Shown here: positions 40,881 through 50,150 of the stretch, one piece after another
Layout: the number at the start of each line of letters is the position of its first letter
How positions within the stretch are numbered: the stretch's first letter is position 1
Origin: Eubacterium multiforme
GTDB lineage: Bacteria; Bacillota; Clostridia; Clostridiales; Clostridiaceae
Direction of reading: 5' to 3'
Assembly: GCF_030813415.1 (NCBI RefSeq)
Contig: NZ_JAUSUF010000002.1
Span: 310,001-374,000, forward strand
DNA: 64,000 nt
Position numbers and translations under genes: made by a program
Notes under the pieces: generated by a model
Seen by the model: the letters and a program-made list of their open reading frames with translations, nothing else
What the model was told of the DNA's origin: nothing
The model's database searches: none

Positions 40881-41465
40881 TTACTCCATTTTATATATGT
40901 TAATTTTCTCCTTATCAATTTGAAGCTCCTTACATATAAATTTAACTACCTCTCTATACTTATCATTTTCTTTATCTTTTTTATTTTTTTCTCCCTTAGA
41001 ATTTATTTTTACTTTATTAACCTTTTCTATATTTTTTATTTTTTTATCTTTTATCTTTACATCCAAATTATTTATTACTAAACTTCCCTTATTAAAGTCC
41101 ACTTCACAATCTACTTCACATTTAAAATCTAAATTTTCAAATTCTTTTTTTAACATATTTTCTAAATTTTTATTAAAATTATTTTTAAAACTTTCCTTAT
41201 TAGTATTTTTTAAATTATCATCATAATTTTTTTTATCTTTATTTGAATTATATTCAGTTTCGTATGAGCTAATTACATCTTTTAATTTATCTTCACCTTT
41301 TGAAAATATTGTTAAGATAGGTGTTAAAATTACCGATATTAAAATAAGTCCTAACACAAACTTTAAATATTTTTTCATATTATTATCAGGTGCTATTAAT
41401 TCTACTGCTGCTATAAATATTAAAGTTGTAACTAAGGTAATTACAAAATTTCTTATTAGTTCCAA
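40881..41465 (-). CDS. spoIIIAF: Stage III sporulation protein AF
   Basis: 194 aa: two N-terminal membrane helices ('FVITLVTTLIFIAAVELIA', 'FVLGLILISVILTPILTIF') and a lysine-rich soluble domain ending 'ICKELQIDKEKINIYKME', the usual SpoIIIAF ending. Part of the eight-gene channel operon transcribed in the mother cell by sigma-E in Bacillus. Confidence 0.93.
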   Translation of the reverse strand: MELIRNFVITLVTTLIFIAAVELIAPDNNMKKYLKFVLGLILISVILTPILTIFSKGEDKLKDVISSYETEYNSNKDKKNYDDNLKNTNKESFKNNFNKNLENMLKKEFENLDFKCEVDCEVDFNKGSLVINNLDVKIKDKKIKNIEKVNKVKINSKGEKNKKDKENDKYREVVKFICKELQIDKEKINIYKME

Positions 41466-41471
41466 ATCAAA

Positions 41472-42677
41472 CTACCCTCCTACAATAAATTTTCCAGCGG
41501 ATGCCATTATTCCAAGTAAAATAAAAAACATAAAACTTACACTTATAACACAGGAAAGTAAAAGCATTAATGCATCTCCTGCTGATGCTATAGATGAGGT
41601 AATTCTTTTATCACTTATAGGTTCAATTAATCCAGCTGATAGTTTATATATAAAGGCCATTATTATTAACTTTATTATTGGATATATAAGAACTAATACA
41701 ATTACAATAAGCCCAACTCCAGTTATTGCATTTTTTATTATAAGTGAATACCCTGCAACGGATGTTATTGCATCTGAAAATGTTTTTCCAACTATAGGAA
41801 CAAAATTATCAATAGCAAATTTTGTAGTTTTAAGGGCTACTGCATCCATAGTATCTGCTGTAATTCCTCTAATTGTTAAAACTGCTATAAATACAGTTAT
41901 TATTATTCCTTGAAGCCACATTATAACCTGCTTAAGAAGCTTACATAAATTATCTATTTTATGCTCATTTGAAAGATTATTTGCAAACTCCATAACAAAG
42001 CTTATAAGTATTAATGGAATAATAATAGTTACATATATTTTAGGAATTATAGTTACTCCAGCTAGTATAATAGGATCTAATGTGGCAGCTTGTACTAAAC
42101 CTCCAGCTAATGCAATCATTGTAACTAATATAGGTAGTAATGCATTCATAAAATTAGAAATTTCATTAATAGCTTCTGTGGCAACAGATATTGATATTAA
42201 GAAACTTTTTGAAAGTATCATAATTAATATTGAGTAACATGCAAAAAAAGCAATTTGTGATATGTTGTCATTTTTAAAGGCATCCTGAAGATTTTTAAGA
42301 AGGGAACATAAAATTGCAATAACCATAACTGATATTACAAGTTTCAAAACGCTTCTAACTTCTCTAAAGAGCAAACTTAAAATAGCTTTTAAAATAACTG
42401 AAAAGCTTATATTGCCTTCCCCATTTTCTATATATGACTTTACATACTCTGATGGATTAAGCTCATTTACAAGTTCAACATCTGTTTTCATTTTATTTAT
42501 ATAATCATATAAATTATCTAAACCTTCCTTTGTTTCTTTATTCATAAGATTTTCTTTTGTTTCTTTCGTTTCAGCTACTGCTACTATTTTATTAGTTGAT
42601 ATTTGAAAACCTAAAATAACTGAAAATACTATAGTAAATATTATTGCAACAATTGTTTTTTTTGAAAATTTATTCAT
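41472..42677 (-). CDS. spoIIIAE: Stage III sporulation protein AE
   Basis: About 401 aa polytopic membrane protein: a signal-like N-terminal helix, a periplasmic segment with 'ELNPSEYVKSYIENGEGNIS', then about seven membrane helices ('LFREVRSVLKLVISVMVIAI' onward). It is the largest SpoIIIA protein and probably the transporter-like core. I choose ATG 42677, seven bases after AGGTG; a GTG at 42686 is possible. Confidence 0.95.
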   Translation of the reverse strand: MNKFSKKTIVAIIFTIVFSVILGFQISTNKIVAVAETKETKENLMNKETKEGLDNLYDYINKMKTDVELVNELNPSEYVKSYIENGEGNISFSVILKAILSLLFREVRSVLKLVISVMVIAILCSLLKNLQDAFKNDNISQIAFFACYSILIMILSKSFLISISVATEAINEISNFMNALLPILVTMIALAGGLVQAATLDPIILAGVTIIPKIYVTIIIPLILISFVMEFANNLSNEHKIDNLCKLLKQVIMWLQGIIITVFIAVLTIRGITADTMDAVALKTTKFAIDNFVPIVGKTFSDAITSVAGYSLIIKNAITGVGLIVIVLVLIYPIIKLIIMAFIYKLSAGLIEPISDKRITSSIASAGDALMLLLSCVISVSFMFFILLGIMASAGKFIVGG

Positions 42678-42686
42678 ACTTATCAC

Positions 42687-43070
42687 CTACAGTATTTTTA
42701 AAATAGAATCAAGTACAGCCATTAAGATTGGTACAGCAAGGGCTAAAATCATTATTTTCCCTGCAAATTCAACCTTAGAACCAATTGTTTGTGCTCCTGC
42801 ATCTTTACATATTTCTGTTGCAAAGGAAGCTAAATATGCAATAGCTAATATTTTCATTATTATTCCAATGTATACAGTATCAATTCCTGCTCTATTTGCA
42901 ATATCTTTTAAAAATGAAATTATTCCCTGAAGTTCTCCCATCATAAACGCAAATATTAGTATTCCAGCTACAAGACAAACTAAAACGGCAAGTTCACTTT
43001 TCCTATCTTTAAATAGTAAAAAGATAAATAATGCAATTAAAGCAAAGGTTACTACCTTTAAAATCATCAT
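42687..43070 (-). CDS. spoIIIAD: Stage III sporulation protein AD
   Basis: 127 aa with four membrane helices; 'KDIANRAGIDTVYIGIIMKI', 'AYLASFATEICKDAGAQTIG' and 'KVEFAGKIMILALAVPIL' are conserved SpoIIIAD segments. It is paralogous to SpoIIIAC, encoded 8 bp upstream. Confidence 0.95.
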   Translation of the reverse strand: MMILKVVTFALIALFIFLLFKDRKSELAVLVCLVAGILIFAFMMGELQGIISFLKDIANRAGIDTVYIGIIMKILAIAYLASFATEICKDAGAQTIGSKVEFAGKIMILALAVPILMAVLDSILKIL

Positions 43071-43078
43071 AATATCAC

Positions 43079-43276
43079 CTATAACATAAACATAGTTTTA
43101 ACAGATTGAAATAAATCCCCAATAAGAGAAACTATCATAAGAAGAATAATTACAACTCCAGCTATATTAGTTATTACGGCTATATCATCTTTACCACTAC
43201 TTTTTAATACTTTGTCTAATATTATTATGAGTACTCCAGCGCCCCCTATTTTAAACAGTATACTTACATCTAACAT
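43079..43276 (-). CDS. spoIIIAC: Stage III sporulation protein AC
   Basis: 65 aa, two membrane helices ('LFKIGGAGVLIIILDKVLKS', 'DIAVITNIAGVVIILLMIVS'), the typical size. It pairs with SpoIIIAD in the channel complex. Confidence 0.95.
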   Translation of the reverse strand: MLDVSILFKIGGAGVLIIILDKVLKSSGKDDIAVITNIAGVVIILLMIVSLIGDLFQSVKTMFML

Positions 43277-43291
43277 AACACCCCTCCTAAT

Positions 43292-43807
43292 TTATAATAA
43301 AAATATAATAATCATTGCACCAATACATACCCCTAAATATCTGTATAATTTTATATTTTTATTAGCTATTGTCTCTGCTTCTTTAATATTGATATTTAAA
43401 TTAGCTATTACTAAATTAAACATTTTTTCTTGTCCATAAACTCCAAGTTCCCCTAATGATTTAAGGAAATCTCCAAGAACCCTTTCATCCTCCTTATTTA
43501 AATAAATATTATTTTCTTTTTCATATATAATTTTAAAAGCATGGTATACACTATCTTCTTTTCCCTCTAATAAGACCTTTGAAGAGTTTAAGAATAATTC
43601 CTTTATTGGAGTTCTACACTTTGTCCCAATTGAATTTAAAGCCTCTGGCAAAGGAGTCATATTATAAACAATCTCATTTTGAAGAAGTAATATACTCTTT
43701 AAAATTTCTTTAAGATTTTTATATCTATTATTAAATTTTTCTCCATATGCATAACCACCATAAGAAAATGCTAAAAATACAATTATTAAAATTATTAATT
43801 TAAGCAA
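43292..43807 (-). CDS. spoIIIAB: Stage III sporulation protein AB
   Basis: 171 aa, a membrane helix at each end and a GspF-like helical centre ('RYKNLKEILKSILLLQNEIV', 'TPLPEALNSIG', 'LGELGVYGQEKMFNLVIANL'). The family resembles type II secretion platform proteins. It overlaps spoIIIAA by 13 bp. Confidence 0.95.
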   Translation of the reverse strand: MLKLIILIIVFLAFSYGGYAYGEKFNNRYKNLKEILKSILLLQNEIVYNMTPLPEALNSIGTKCRTPIKELFLNSSKVLLEGKEDSVYHAFKIIYEKENNIYLNKEDERVLGDFLKSLGELGVYGQEKMFNLVIANLNINIKEAETIANKNIKLYRYLGVCIGAMIIIFLL

Positions 43808-44715
43808 CAGACATCACCTTCTTTTCCTATGGAATATACCTTTTCAATAGTTCCAACTCCTAATCTATTACTAAGAAGAATAACTCTCTCTATAATTCCA
43901 AAATTAAAAAGATTACTAAAAACTTTTCTACTTTTAACATCCTCTAAATTGCTTCCATGAACAGTTACAACAACATTAACTCCAGAATTAAAGGCGGTAT
44001 TTAAGGCAATTACATCCTCTTTTGTTCCTATTTCATCACATATTAAAACATCAGGTGATAATGACCTTATAGCCATAATCATTCCCTCTCTTTTCAAACA
44101 GTTATCTAATATGTCTGTTCTAATTCCTAAATTCATTTGTGGAATTCCAAGATAACTTGCTCCTATTTCACTTCTTTCATCAATTACAACTACTTTTTTC
44201 CCTTCTAATTTATTTTTAGAATCTCCAGAGGACAATATTCTTGCAATATCTCTTAAAATTGTAGTTTTACCACATTTAGGTGGAGATATAATTAAAGTGT
44301 TTTTTATAATATTATTTTCATAAATAAATTTAATAACTTTTTTCCCACAGCCAATTATTTCTTTAGAAATTCTAATATTTAAAGAGGCTATATTTTTAAT
44401 TGTTTTTATTGAATCTCCATTCATAACACATTCCCCTGCAATGCCAACTCTATGTCCACCTTTTAAAGTTATAAAACCTTGCTTTATTTCCTCTTCATAG
44501 GCATAAATAGAATAATTAGATATTCTTTGCAGAATAAATTTAAATTCTTCCTTTGTAACTTCTTTAGATAATATAACCTCTCCCTTATTTGTATATAATA
44601 TAATTGGCTTATTTATTTTTATACGTATTTCTTGAATTCCTTCTTTAACATATTCATTAATTAAACTCATAATATTTTTAGGAAAAATATTAATTCTCTC
44701 TTCTTCTCTTAACAT
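43795..44715 (-). CDS. spoIIIAA: Stage III sporulation protein AA, secretion-type ATPase
   Basis: 306 aa. Walker A 'ISPPKCGKTTILRDIARIL', 'VVVIDERSEIGASYLG', Walker B 'DVLICDEIGTKEDVIAL', and 'VVVTVHGSNLEDV'. It is an R3H/GspE-like ATPase assumed to power the SpoIIIA-SpoIIQ channel. First gene of the operon; no clear sigma-E promoter could be read with confidence in the 140 bp upstream. Confidence 0.95.
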   Translation of the reverse strand: MLREEERINIFPKNIMSLINEYVKEGIQEIRIKINKPIILYTNKGEVILSKEVTKEEFKFILQRISNYSIYAYEEEIKQGFITLKGGHRVGIAGECVMNGDSIKTIKNIASLNIRISKEIIGCGKKVIKFIYENNIIKNTLIISPPKCGKTTILRDIARILSSGDSKNKLEGKKVVVIDERSEIGASYLGIPQMNLGIRTDILDNCLKREGMIMAIRSLSPDVLICDEIGTKEDVIALNTAFNSGVNVVVTVHGSNLEDVKSRKVFSNLFNFGIIERVILLSNRLGVGTIEKVYSIGKEGDVCCLN

Positions 44716-44827
44716 TTAACATTCTCTCCTCACATAGTTAAACTTACCTTACCCTTTATAATTAATATTTTTATAATTAAGTAAATATTACTTATTTTTA
44801 TTAAAATATGTAAAATGGGTATAAAAA

Positions 44828-44853
44828 AAAGAGCTTTGAAATCAAAACTCTTT
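44828..44853 (-). terminator. Terminator of the CD1247-family gene
   Basis: AAAGAG-TTT and AAA-CTCTTT arms, followed by eight T residues on the minus strand. Confidence 0.7.
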
Positions 44854-44859
44854 AAACTA

Positions 44860-45225
44860 CTATTTCATTATATTTTTATTACAGTAAGGACATGGAATAT
44901 TACTGTTCTTTTCTAATGCAGAACTTTCAATAAAAATTGGTTTATTGCAATGAATACAATTTATTTCTTTATATTCATCTTCAATTTCAGTTAATTCCTC
45001 TAAAGAAACTTCTTCAAACAATTCATCTTGAATTCCTGAAAGATCATCATCCATATATTCTAAATTTTCTTGTATTGCTTCTTGATTTATTTGAAGCTCT
45101 TCTATTTTATCTGATAATTTATTAAATATACTAGAAACTTTATTTAATATATCCTTATTTTCAGTATTATCTATTTTATCTATACAATTATTTAGCTCTT
45201 GGATTTCTTTTTTTATATCATTCAT
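44860..45225 (-). CDS. CD1247-family protein with C-terminal zinc ribbon
   Basis: 121 aa: an N-terminal helical hairpin/coiled coil (1-85, acidic, 'DIKKEIQELNNCIDKIDNTE') and a C-terminal zinc ribbon with CxxC...CxxC ('CIHCNKPIF ... CPYCNKNIM'). Homologues in clostridia lie between efp and the spoIIIA operon. The function is unknown; the architecture suggests nucleic acid or protein binding. Confidence 0.8.
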   Translation of the reverse strand: MNDIKKEIQELNNCIDKIDNTENKDILNKVSSIFNKLSDKIEELQINQEAIQENLEYMDDDLSGIQDELFEEVSLEELTEIEDEYKEINCIHCNKPIFIESSALEKNSNIPCPYCNKNIMK

Positions 45226-45250
45226 ATCAACACTTCCTTTTATATTAAAA

Positions 45251-45275
45251 TTGCTAAGTTCTTTGAACTTAGCAA
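45251..45275 (-). terminator. Terminator of efp
   Basis: TTGCTAAGTTC/GAACTTAGCAA, eleven perfect pairs with a three-base loop, then TTTTAAT on the minus strand. Confidence 0.75.
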
Positions 45276-45287
45276 TTTATTGTACTA

Positions 45288-45845
45288 TTAAACTCTTTCC
45301 ATGTACTCTCCAGTTCTAGTATCAACTCTAATAGTATCTCCTTCATTAACGAACATTGGAACGTTTATGATTGCACCTGTTTCTACAGTAGCTGGCTTTA
45401 ATGTATTTGTTGCTGTATTTCCTTTAACGCCTGGCTCACTGTGTGTTATTAATAATTCAACAAAGTTTGGAGCTTCAACTGAGAAAGCATCACCTTTGTA
45501 AAATTTAATAATAGCAAACATATTTTCCTTTAAGTATTTTATAGCTTCTTCAACCTTTTCATAGTTTAAAGGAATTTGATCATATGTTTCTTGATCCATG
45601 AAGTAGTATAACTCTCCATCTGTGTATAAATATTGCATTTCTTTTCTTTCAATTACAGCTTCTTGGAACTTAGTTGTTGGGTTGAAAGTTGTTTCAGTAA
45701 CTCCACCTGATATAACGTTTCTAAGTTTTGTTCTAACGAAAGCTGCGCCTTTTCCTGGTTTAACATGTAAAAAGTCTACAACTGTAAATACTTGTCCTTC
45801 GTGTTCGAAAGTTGTACCTTTTCTTAAATCTCCTGCTGATATCAT
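45288..45845 (-). CDS. efp: Elongation factor P
   Basis: 185 aa, [20 protein letters not shown]; relieves ribosome stalling at polyproline. The tip loop is '[14 protein letters not shown]' with the lysine that is modified in other bacteria, and the C-terminal OB ends '[17 protein letters not shown]'. ATG 45845 follows GGAGGG by about eight bases; the in-frame TTG upstream is within that site. Own terminator. Confidence 0.97.
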   Translation of the reverse strand: MISAGDLRKGTTFEHEGQVFTVVDFLHVKPGKGAAFVRTKLRNVISGGVTETTFNPTTKFQEAVIERKEMQYLYTDGELYYFMDQETYDQIPLNYEKVEEAIKYLKENMFAIIKFYKGDAFSVEAPNFVELLITHSEPGVKGNTATNTLKPATVETGAIINVPMFVNEGDTIRVDTRTGEYMERV

Positions 45846-46044
45846 TAAATATCCCTCCAAAAGTATAAATTCAAATCCAAATAAATTATATTATTAACTT
45901 TTAAACATATATAATCATAATTTGGTTTCTTCTGACATACAAATTTATTTTATCAAAACTTCATATTAATTGCAATTAGTTAGAGTGCTAATTTAACAGT
46001 ATTTTTATATATTTAGACTCTATCTTTAAATATTATTATACTTA

Positions 46045-46413
46045 TTATAAATTTTTATACCCTAAAACAGTCACCTTTAGACAAAACTTTTCATCCATAT
46101 AATTTATATTATAGTTTATTACATTATAATCTTCTATTTCTTTTAAAAATTTAACTATCCTATTTTTATTTCCCTTCATAGTTACTTCCATACTAAAATC
46201 TTCCTCATTATTTATACTGTTTATCTCAGCTCCCTTTATATTATTAAAATAATTAAATATATCATTAATATTTTTATCTTTATATTCATTAGACACATCT
46301 ACAGAATATTTATTATGAAATTCCTCTTCCTTATTAGAAAAAGATAGAAATACTATACCTTGTAAAAATAAAATTACTATTAATACTAAATATTTAATAT
46401 ATATTTTCTTCAA
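46045..46413 (-). CDS. PilO-like pilus assembly protein
   Basis: 122 aa with an N-terminal membrane helix ('YLVLIVILFLQGIVFLSF') and a small alpha/beta domain ('EVTMKGNKNRIVKFLKEIED'), the size and topology of the PilO inner-membrane subunit. It is last in the pilus operon, after the PilN-like gene. Sequence conservation is low, so the call rests on topology and order. Confidence 0.6.
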   Translation of the reverse strand: MKKIYIKYLVLIVILFLQGIVFLSFSNKEEEFHNKYSVDVSNEYKDKNINDIFNYFNNIKGAEINSINNEEDFSMEVTMKGNKNRIVKFLKEIEDYNVINYNINYMDEKFCLKVTVLGYKNL

Positions 46414-46416
46414 AAT

Positions 46417-46800
46417 TTAATCTCCTAACACATTTAAATAATATTTTTTATCTTCATTCCATACCTTTTTTATAGTTAAATCCTTTTCTATCTTTTTTAT
46501 ATCTTTAACATTTTTTAATACTATTTTCCCAGAGTTATCTTCAATATCTCCATAGTTAGTATGTTTATGCAATAAATCAATCCAATTTATTAATTCACTT
46601 TTTACATCTATCCTCTTTTCAACAACATTTTCTTTTTTAGTATTATTCTTTTCAGAAAATGCTTTATTAACATTGCTTATATTAATAGGAAATATTAATA
46701 TATTAGCTAATAACAATAAAACAATTCCTCTATTAATACTTTTATTGTTATTCTCTTCTTTTTTAGAAATAAACTTTTCTGGTATAAAATTTTTGTTCAT
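46417..46800 (-). CDS. PilN-like pilus assembly protein
   Basis: 127 aa: a cytoplasmic N-terminus with 'KNFIPEKFISKKEE' (PilN proteins begin with a short N-x-x-P-type motif that binds PilM), a membrane helix ('GIVLLLLANILIFPINI') and a short outer domain. Directly follows the PilM-like gene. Confidence 0.6.
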   Translation of the reverse strand: MNKNFIPEKFISKKEENNNKSINRGIVLLLLANILIFPINISNVNKAFSEKNNTKKENVVEKRIDVKSELINWIDLLHKHTNYGDIEDNSGKIVLKNVKDIKKIEKDLTIKKVWNEDKKYYLNVLGD

Positions 46801-47370
46801 TTATTTCCCCTCAATAATTAGATTTTGCTTTTTATATGGAAATTCAAATTTTGCTAAAATAATATTTTTAAAAGATGAAAATTCTTCATTTGATAAGTGT
46901 ATAGAACTTTTTATAATAAAATTATTATTAACTTCTAAAAAATAATATTTCTCATTTACTTCTATTAATGATTCAAATTTTCTTTTTCCTATCTTTTCTC
47001 TTAAAAACTTTATTAATATGAATTGAATAGGTTTAACTTCTATTTTTTTAATATTCTCAATAAAAGGAACTATTCTATTTCCTCCTTTTATTGCATAAAT
47101 AAAAGTTTTTTTATTTTTTCTATCTATAGTAAAATGAATTAAATAATCATCATTATTGAATTCTTTTTTTATTTCATTATTAATAATATTTTTTATCTCA
47201 CTTCTTTTAGTTGTATCATATTCTTTAATATACAATTCTTCATCTAATATTACAAAATTAGCTTTTTTATTCTTTTTAACTTCATTTATTATATCTTTTA
47301 AATGTTTACCTTCACCATTATACATATATTTATTTTTATTAATAGTAATTATTTTTTCTCTAAGTATCAC
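46801..47370 (-). CDS. PilM-like cytoplasmic pilus protein, divergent
   Basis: 189 aa, no signal or membrane helix, 'KKNKKANFVILDEELYIKEY' and 'KTFIYAIKGGNRIVPFIENI'. Position immediately before PilN/PilO-like genes suggests the actin-like PilM role, but it is about half the usual length and I see no clear ATP-binding motif. It overlaps the upstream gene by 11 bp. Confidence 0.5.
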   Translation of the reverse strand: MILREKIITINKNKYMYNGEGKHLKDIINEVKKNKKANFVILDEELYIKEYDTTKRSEIKNIINNEIKKEFNNDDYLIHFTIDRKNKKTFIYAIKGGNRIVPFIENIKKIEVKPIQFILIKFLREKIGKRKFESLIEVNEKYYFLEVNNNFIIKSSIHLSNEEFSSFKNIILAKFEFPYKKQNLIIEGK

Positions 47371-47779
47371 TTACATTTATCCTCCTTTTTGGTATTAAAA
47401 TTATCTTTTCTTCATTTTTTATATAGGAACAATAAATATAATCATCTATTTTATCTATTCCATAACTTAATTTAAAAGTATCCTTATCCTTTATATAATT
47501 TAAATTAAGTCTATACTCACTATTTTTAATAGGCTGAGAAAAGTCTTCTTTCATCTTTTCTATTAATAATTTTGTATTTTCATTAATCCAATTATTAGCA
47601 TATTTCAGGACTGTTTCCTCTACACGATCTAAATCTCTCATACTTTTATGAGCTTTATATCTTTTAGAATATGTAAAATTCATCTTATGTATGGATGCTC
47701 CTCCTAAAATAACTATGGATATAAAAGAAATAAGAAGCATAGTGCTTAATAAAATATATCCCTTTTTCTTTACAAACAT
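47360..47779 (-). CDS. Pilus assembly / minor pilin-like protein
   Basis: 139 aa with an N-terminal prepilin-like helix after 'KKKG' ('KGYILLSTMLLISFISIVIL'), lacking the usual Glu at +5 of the mature form. This resembles PilX/ComGG-type minor pilins or GspK. The rest is a lysine-rich globular region. It lies between the pilin genes and the PilM-like gene. Confidence 0.55.
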   Translation of the reverse strand: MFVKKKGYILLSTMLLISFISIVILGGASIHKMNFTYSKRYKAHKSMRDLDRVEETVLKYANNWINENTKLLIEKMKEDFSQPIKNSEYRLNLNYIKDKDTFKLSYGIDKIDDYIYCSYIKNEEKIILIPKRRINVSDT

Positions 47780-48282
47780 ACTAAAAACTCTCTTCCATCA
47801 ACTATAAAATTTGCATATATTAAGTTTTCCTTTTTTAATACATTAAATTCTTCTACATTTTTTAAAATAATATTTGATGTTTCATATTTTTTCTTATTTT
47901 GAAATTGATTATAAGAATAATATTTAACATATAAATTTCCACTTATAACTTCAAACTCTTTTGATTTTACATTTAAATTTTTATTTATAACATTATTTTT
48001 ATTGTTTACTTCTTCAATTCCTTCTTCTTCTTTAATTATTTCCACTTTATTATCTTTTATAATATAATCTGTATTATTTACATCACTAAATATCTTCCTT
48101 ATAGTTAATATTGCATTATCTATTTCATCTTCCCTATTTATAAATTCTCCTCTTCTAATGAAATGTTTATATCCATCAATAGTTATTGTTGTAATTAAAC
48201 AAAGTATTATTGTTGAAATAAATATATACGCTATACACTCAATTAATGTAAAACCATCTTTTTTTCTCTTTGTTCCATCCAA
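47770..48282 (-). CDS. Type IV prepilin-like protein (PilW/ComGF type)
   Basis: 170 aa. A class III signal: 'KKDGFTLIECIAYIFISTII', cleaved after Gly by a prepilin peptidase and leaving a Phe with Glu at +5. The C-terminal part is beta-rich ('SGNLYVKYYSYNQFQ'). Minor pilin of the cluster. It overlaps the preceding prepilin gene by 40 bp. Confidence 0.75.
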   Translation of the reverse strand: MDGTKRKKDGFTLIECIAYIFISTIILCLITTITIDGYKHFIRRGEFINREDEIDNAILTIRKIFSDVNNTDYIIKDNKVEIIKEEEGIEEVNNKNNVINKNLNVKSKEFEVISGNLYVKYYSYNQFQNKKKYETSNIILKNVEEFNVLKKENLIYANFIVDGREFLVCL

Positions 48283-48701
48283 AGTTCCTTTTCTACCTCT
48301 TCTTTTAAAATTTTATTCCCATTTTCTACAAAAGAAATTCTAAGATTAATTTTTTCTAATGTTCCACTAACCTTTTCTACTTCTATTACTTTTTTGTTAA
48401 AGTTATCTTTAATATTTAACACATCCTTTGTCTTTAAATCACTTAATATATTTTCTCCTATACCTATTACAATTTTATTTCCTATTAGTTTATTTTCTAA
48501 TTCCTCTATTGTTGTATTAAATTTAATTTCATTTATTATATTATTCATTAATATATTATTTTCTCGGACTTCATTTCTGCTTTTAAAAGAATTAACATCC
48601 TCTTTATTAACTCCTGCAAAAGAAATAATAGTTATTGAAATAATAAATATAGATAACATACATTCAAGAAGCATACTTCCTTTTTTCTTAATAACTTTCA
48701 A
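48243..48701 (-). CDS. Type IV prepilin-like protein (PilV/ComGE type)
   Basis: 152 aa with signal 'KKKGSMLLECMLSIFIISIT', cleavage after Gly and Glu at +5, then a globular head. The C-terminus is charged ('EEVEKELWMEQREKKMVLH') and overlaps the next gene by 40 bp, so the true end of homology may be earlier. Minor pilin. Confidence 0.7.
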   Translation of the reverse strand: MKVIKKKGSMLLECMLSIFIISITIISFAGVNKEDVNSFKSRNEVRENNILMNNIINEIKFNTTIEELENKLIGNKIVIGIGENILSDLKTKDVLNIKDNFNKKVIEVEKVSGTLEKINLRISFVENGNKILKEEVEKELWMEQREKKMVLH

Positions 48702-49122
48702 TATTTACATAATCAACTCCTACTCTAATTTTTATATAATATTTTTTATTGTTTTTTGTATTGTTAAGTGTTGTTGTTTGAGATTTTAATTGCCCATTAG
48801 ATGATATAACGATATTAGGATTTGATATAACTTCTATATAATCTGGAATATCTATCATTTCTTTATGAACTTTTCCTTTTTGTAATTTTACTTTCTTATT
48901 TAAATTATCAAAAGATATTCTTAATCCTATATCTTCATCTATAGCAATGGCTTTTCCTTCTGACAATATATGCTTTATTGAAACAAAAAAATTATCTAGT
49001 CTAATATCTTCATTTAATTTTTTATAATATTTTAAGGATATAGATCCAAATGTAAACAAAATAGTTAATATAGCCATAGATGCTATTAATTCTATTAATG
49101 TAAATCCCTTTTTTATTTTCAA
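48688..49122 (-). CDS. Type IV prepilin (GspH/FimT type)
   Basis: 144 aa with the classic 'IKKGFTLIELIASMAILTIL' leader and membrane helix, and a head with 'ALSEGKAIAIDED'-like helix (here HILSEGKAIAIDED) and 'ISSNGQL', features of GspH/FimT pseudopilins. It is the first pilin of the cluster and could be a major or initiating subunit. Confidence 0.82.
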   Translation of the reverse strand: MKIKKGFTLIELIASMAILTILFTFGSISLKYYKKLNEDIRLDNFFVSIKHILSEGKAIAIDEDIGLRISFDNLNKKVKLQKGKVHKEMIDIPDYIEVISNPNIVISSNGQLKSQTTTLNNTKNNKKYYIKIRVGVDYVNIESY

Positions 49123-50150
49123 GATACCCCTCCATATATTCCATCAAAAATTGGTAAAATAAAAGTTATAAGAAATGTAAATACAATAGATGCTATTAAT
49201 AATATTGATATCGGTTGAAGTAATGAAGCTATCTTTTTGAATTTATCATTACATCTTTCATTTAAAGTATTAGTTAAGTTTTCAAGTCTTTCATCTAAAG
49301 CTCCACTTTCTTCTCCTAATTTAATCATTGCAATTGTATAATTAGATGGATTTATAACTTCTTCTATTACTTCTGATATTTCATTTCCTTTAAGTATCCT
49401 TTCATTTATATCTCTATATAAATTTTTTCTAAAACTATCTTCTTCGCAATATTTAAGTGCTATTGATATATTAGTTCCGCTAACTATAATAACTTTTATT
49501 AGCAAAATTATTTCATATTCTCTTATTTCCTTTAAAAGTTTTACTTTATTTAACAATATATTTGTAATCTTGTTATAATATAATTTTATAAATATAACAG
49601 GAGTTAAAATAAACCAAAATACTGTAAAAGAAATAGCAGAAGCAGGATATTTATTAACCCAAAGTGATAAATTTAATATATTTTTTGTTAAATTAGGTAT
49701 ATTGCTTCCTAATGATACATAAACACTTTCAAGCTGAGGGATTATAAATATAATAAAAAATATACACATAATAAACATTGTTACAATTAAAAATATTGGA
49801 TAAATTGATGCATTAATAATATTATTTTTCATACTATCTTTTCTTTTGTAATATATACTCATCTCTTTTAATACATCACTTAACCTTCCTGTCTTTTCTC
49901 CAATAGATATCATTCCAGTTAAAAATGTTGGATATAAATTAGAAAACTTAGAAAAACTTTCCCCTAATGTTTCTCCCTTTCTAACTCTTTCACCTATATA
50001 TTTAATACTTTCTTTATAGTCTTTTCTTAGAGGAAAATCATTAAGTAATTCAATTGATTTTGTTATTTGAAGACCATCATTATATAATGAATATAGGTTT
50101 TCACACATTATACTTATATCTTTATAAGATTTCTTTTTCATTATTTTCAT
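49119..50150 (-). CDS. pilC: Type IV pilus platform protein PilC
   Basis: 343 aa: two repeats of the GspF domain, each with a helical bundle ('ISMCENLYSLYNDGLQITKS', 'GISIGEKTGRLSDVLKEMS'-like MISIGEKTGRLSDVL; and 'IKLGEESGALDERLENLTN') and three membrane helices ('IFLIVTMFIMCIFFIIFIIP'). It anchors the assembly ATPase in the membrane. It overlaps pilB by 29 bp. Confidence 0.92.
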   Translation of the reverse strand: MKIMKKKSYKDISIMCENLYSLYNDGLQITKSIELLNDFPLRKDYKESIKYIGERVRKGETLGESFSKFSNLYPTFLTGMISIGEKTGRLSDVLKEMSIYYKRKDSMKNNIINASIYPIFLIVTMFIMCIFFIIFIIPQLESVYVSLGSNIPNLTKNILNLSLWVNKYPASAISFTVFWFILTPVIFIKLYYNKITNILLNKVKLLKEIREYEIILLIKVIIVSGTNISIALKYCEEDSFRKNLYRDINERILKGNEISEVIEEVINPSNYTIAMIKLGEESGALDERLENLTNTLNERCNDKFKKIASLLQPISILLIASIVFTFLITFILPIFDGIYGGVS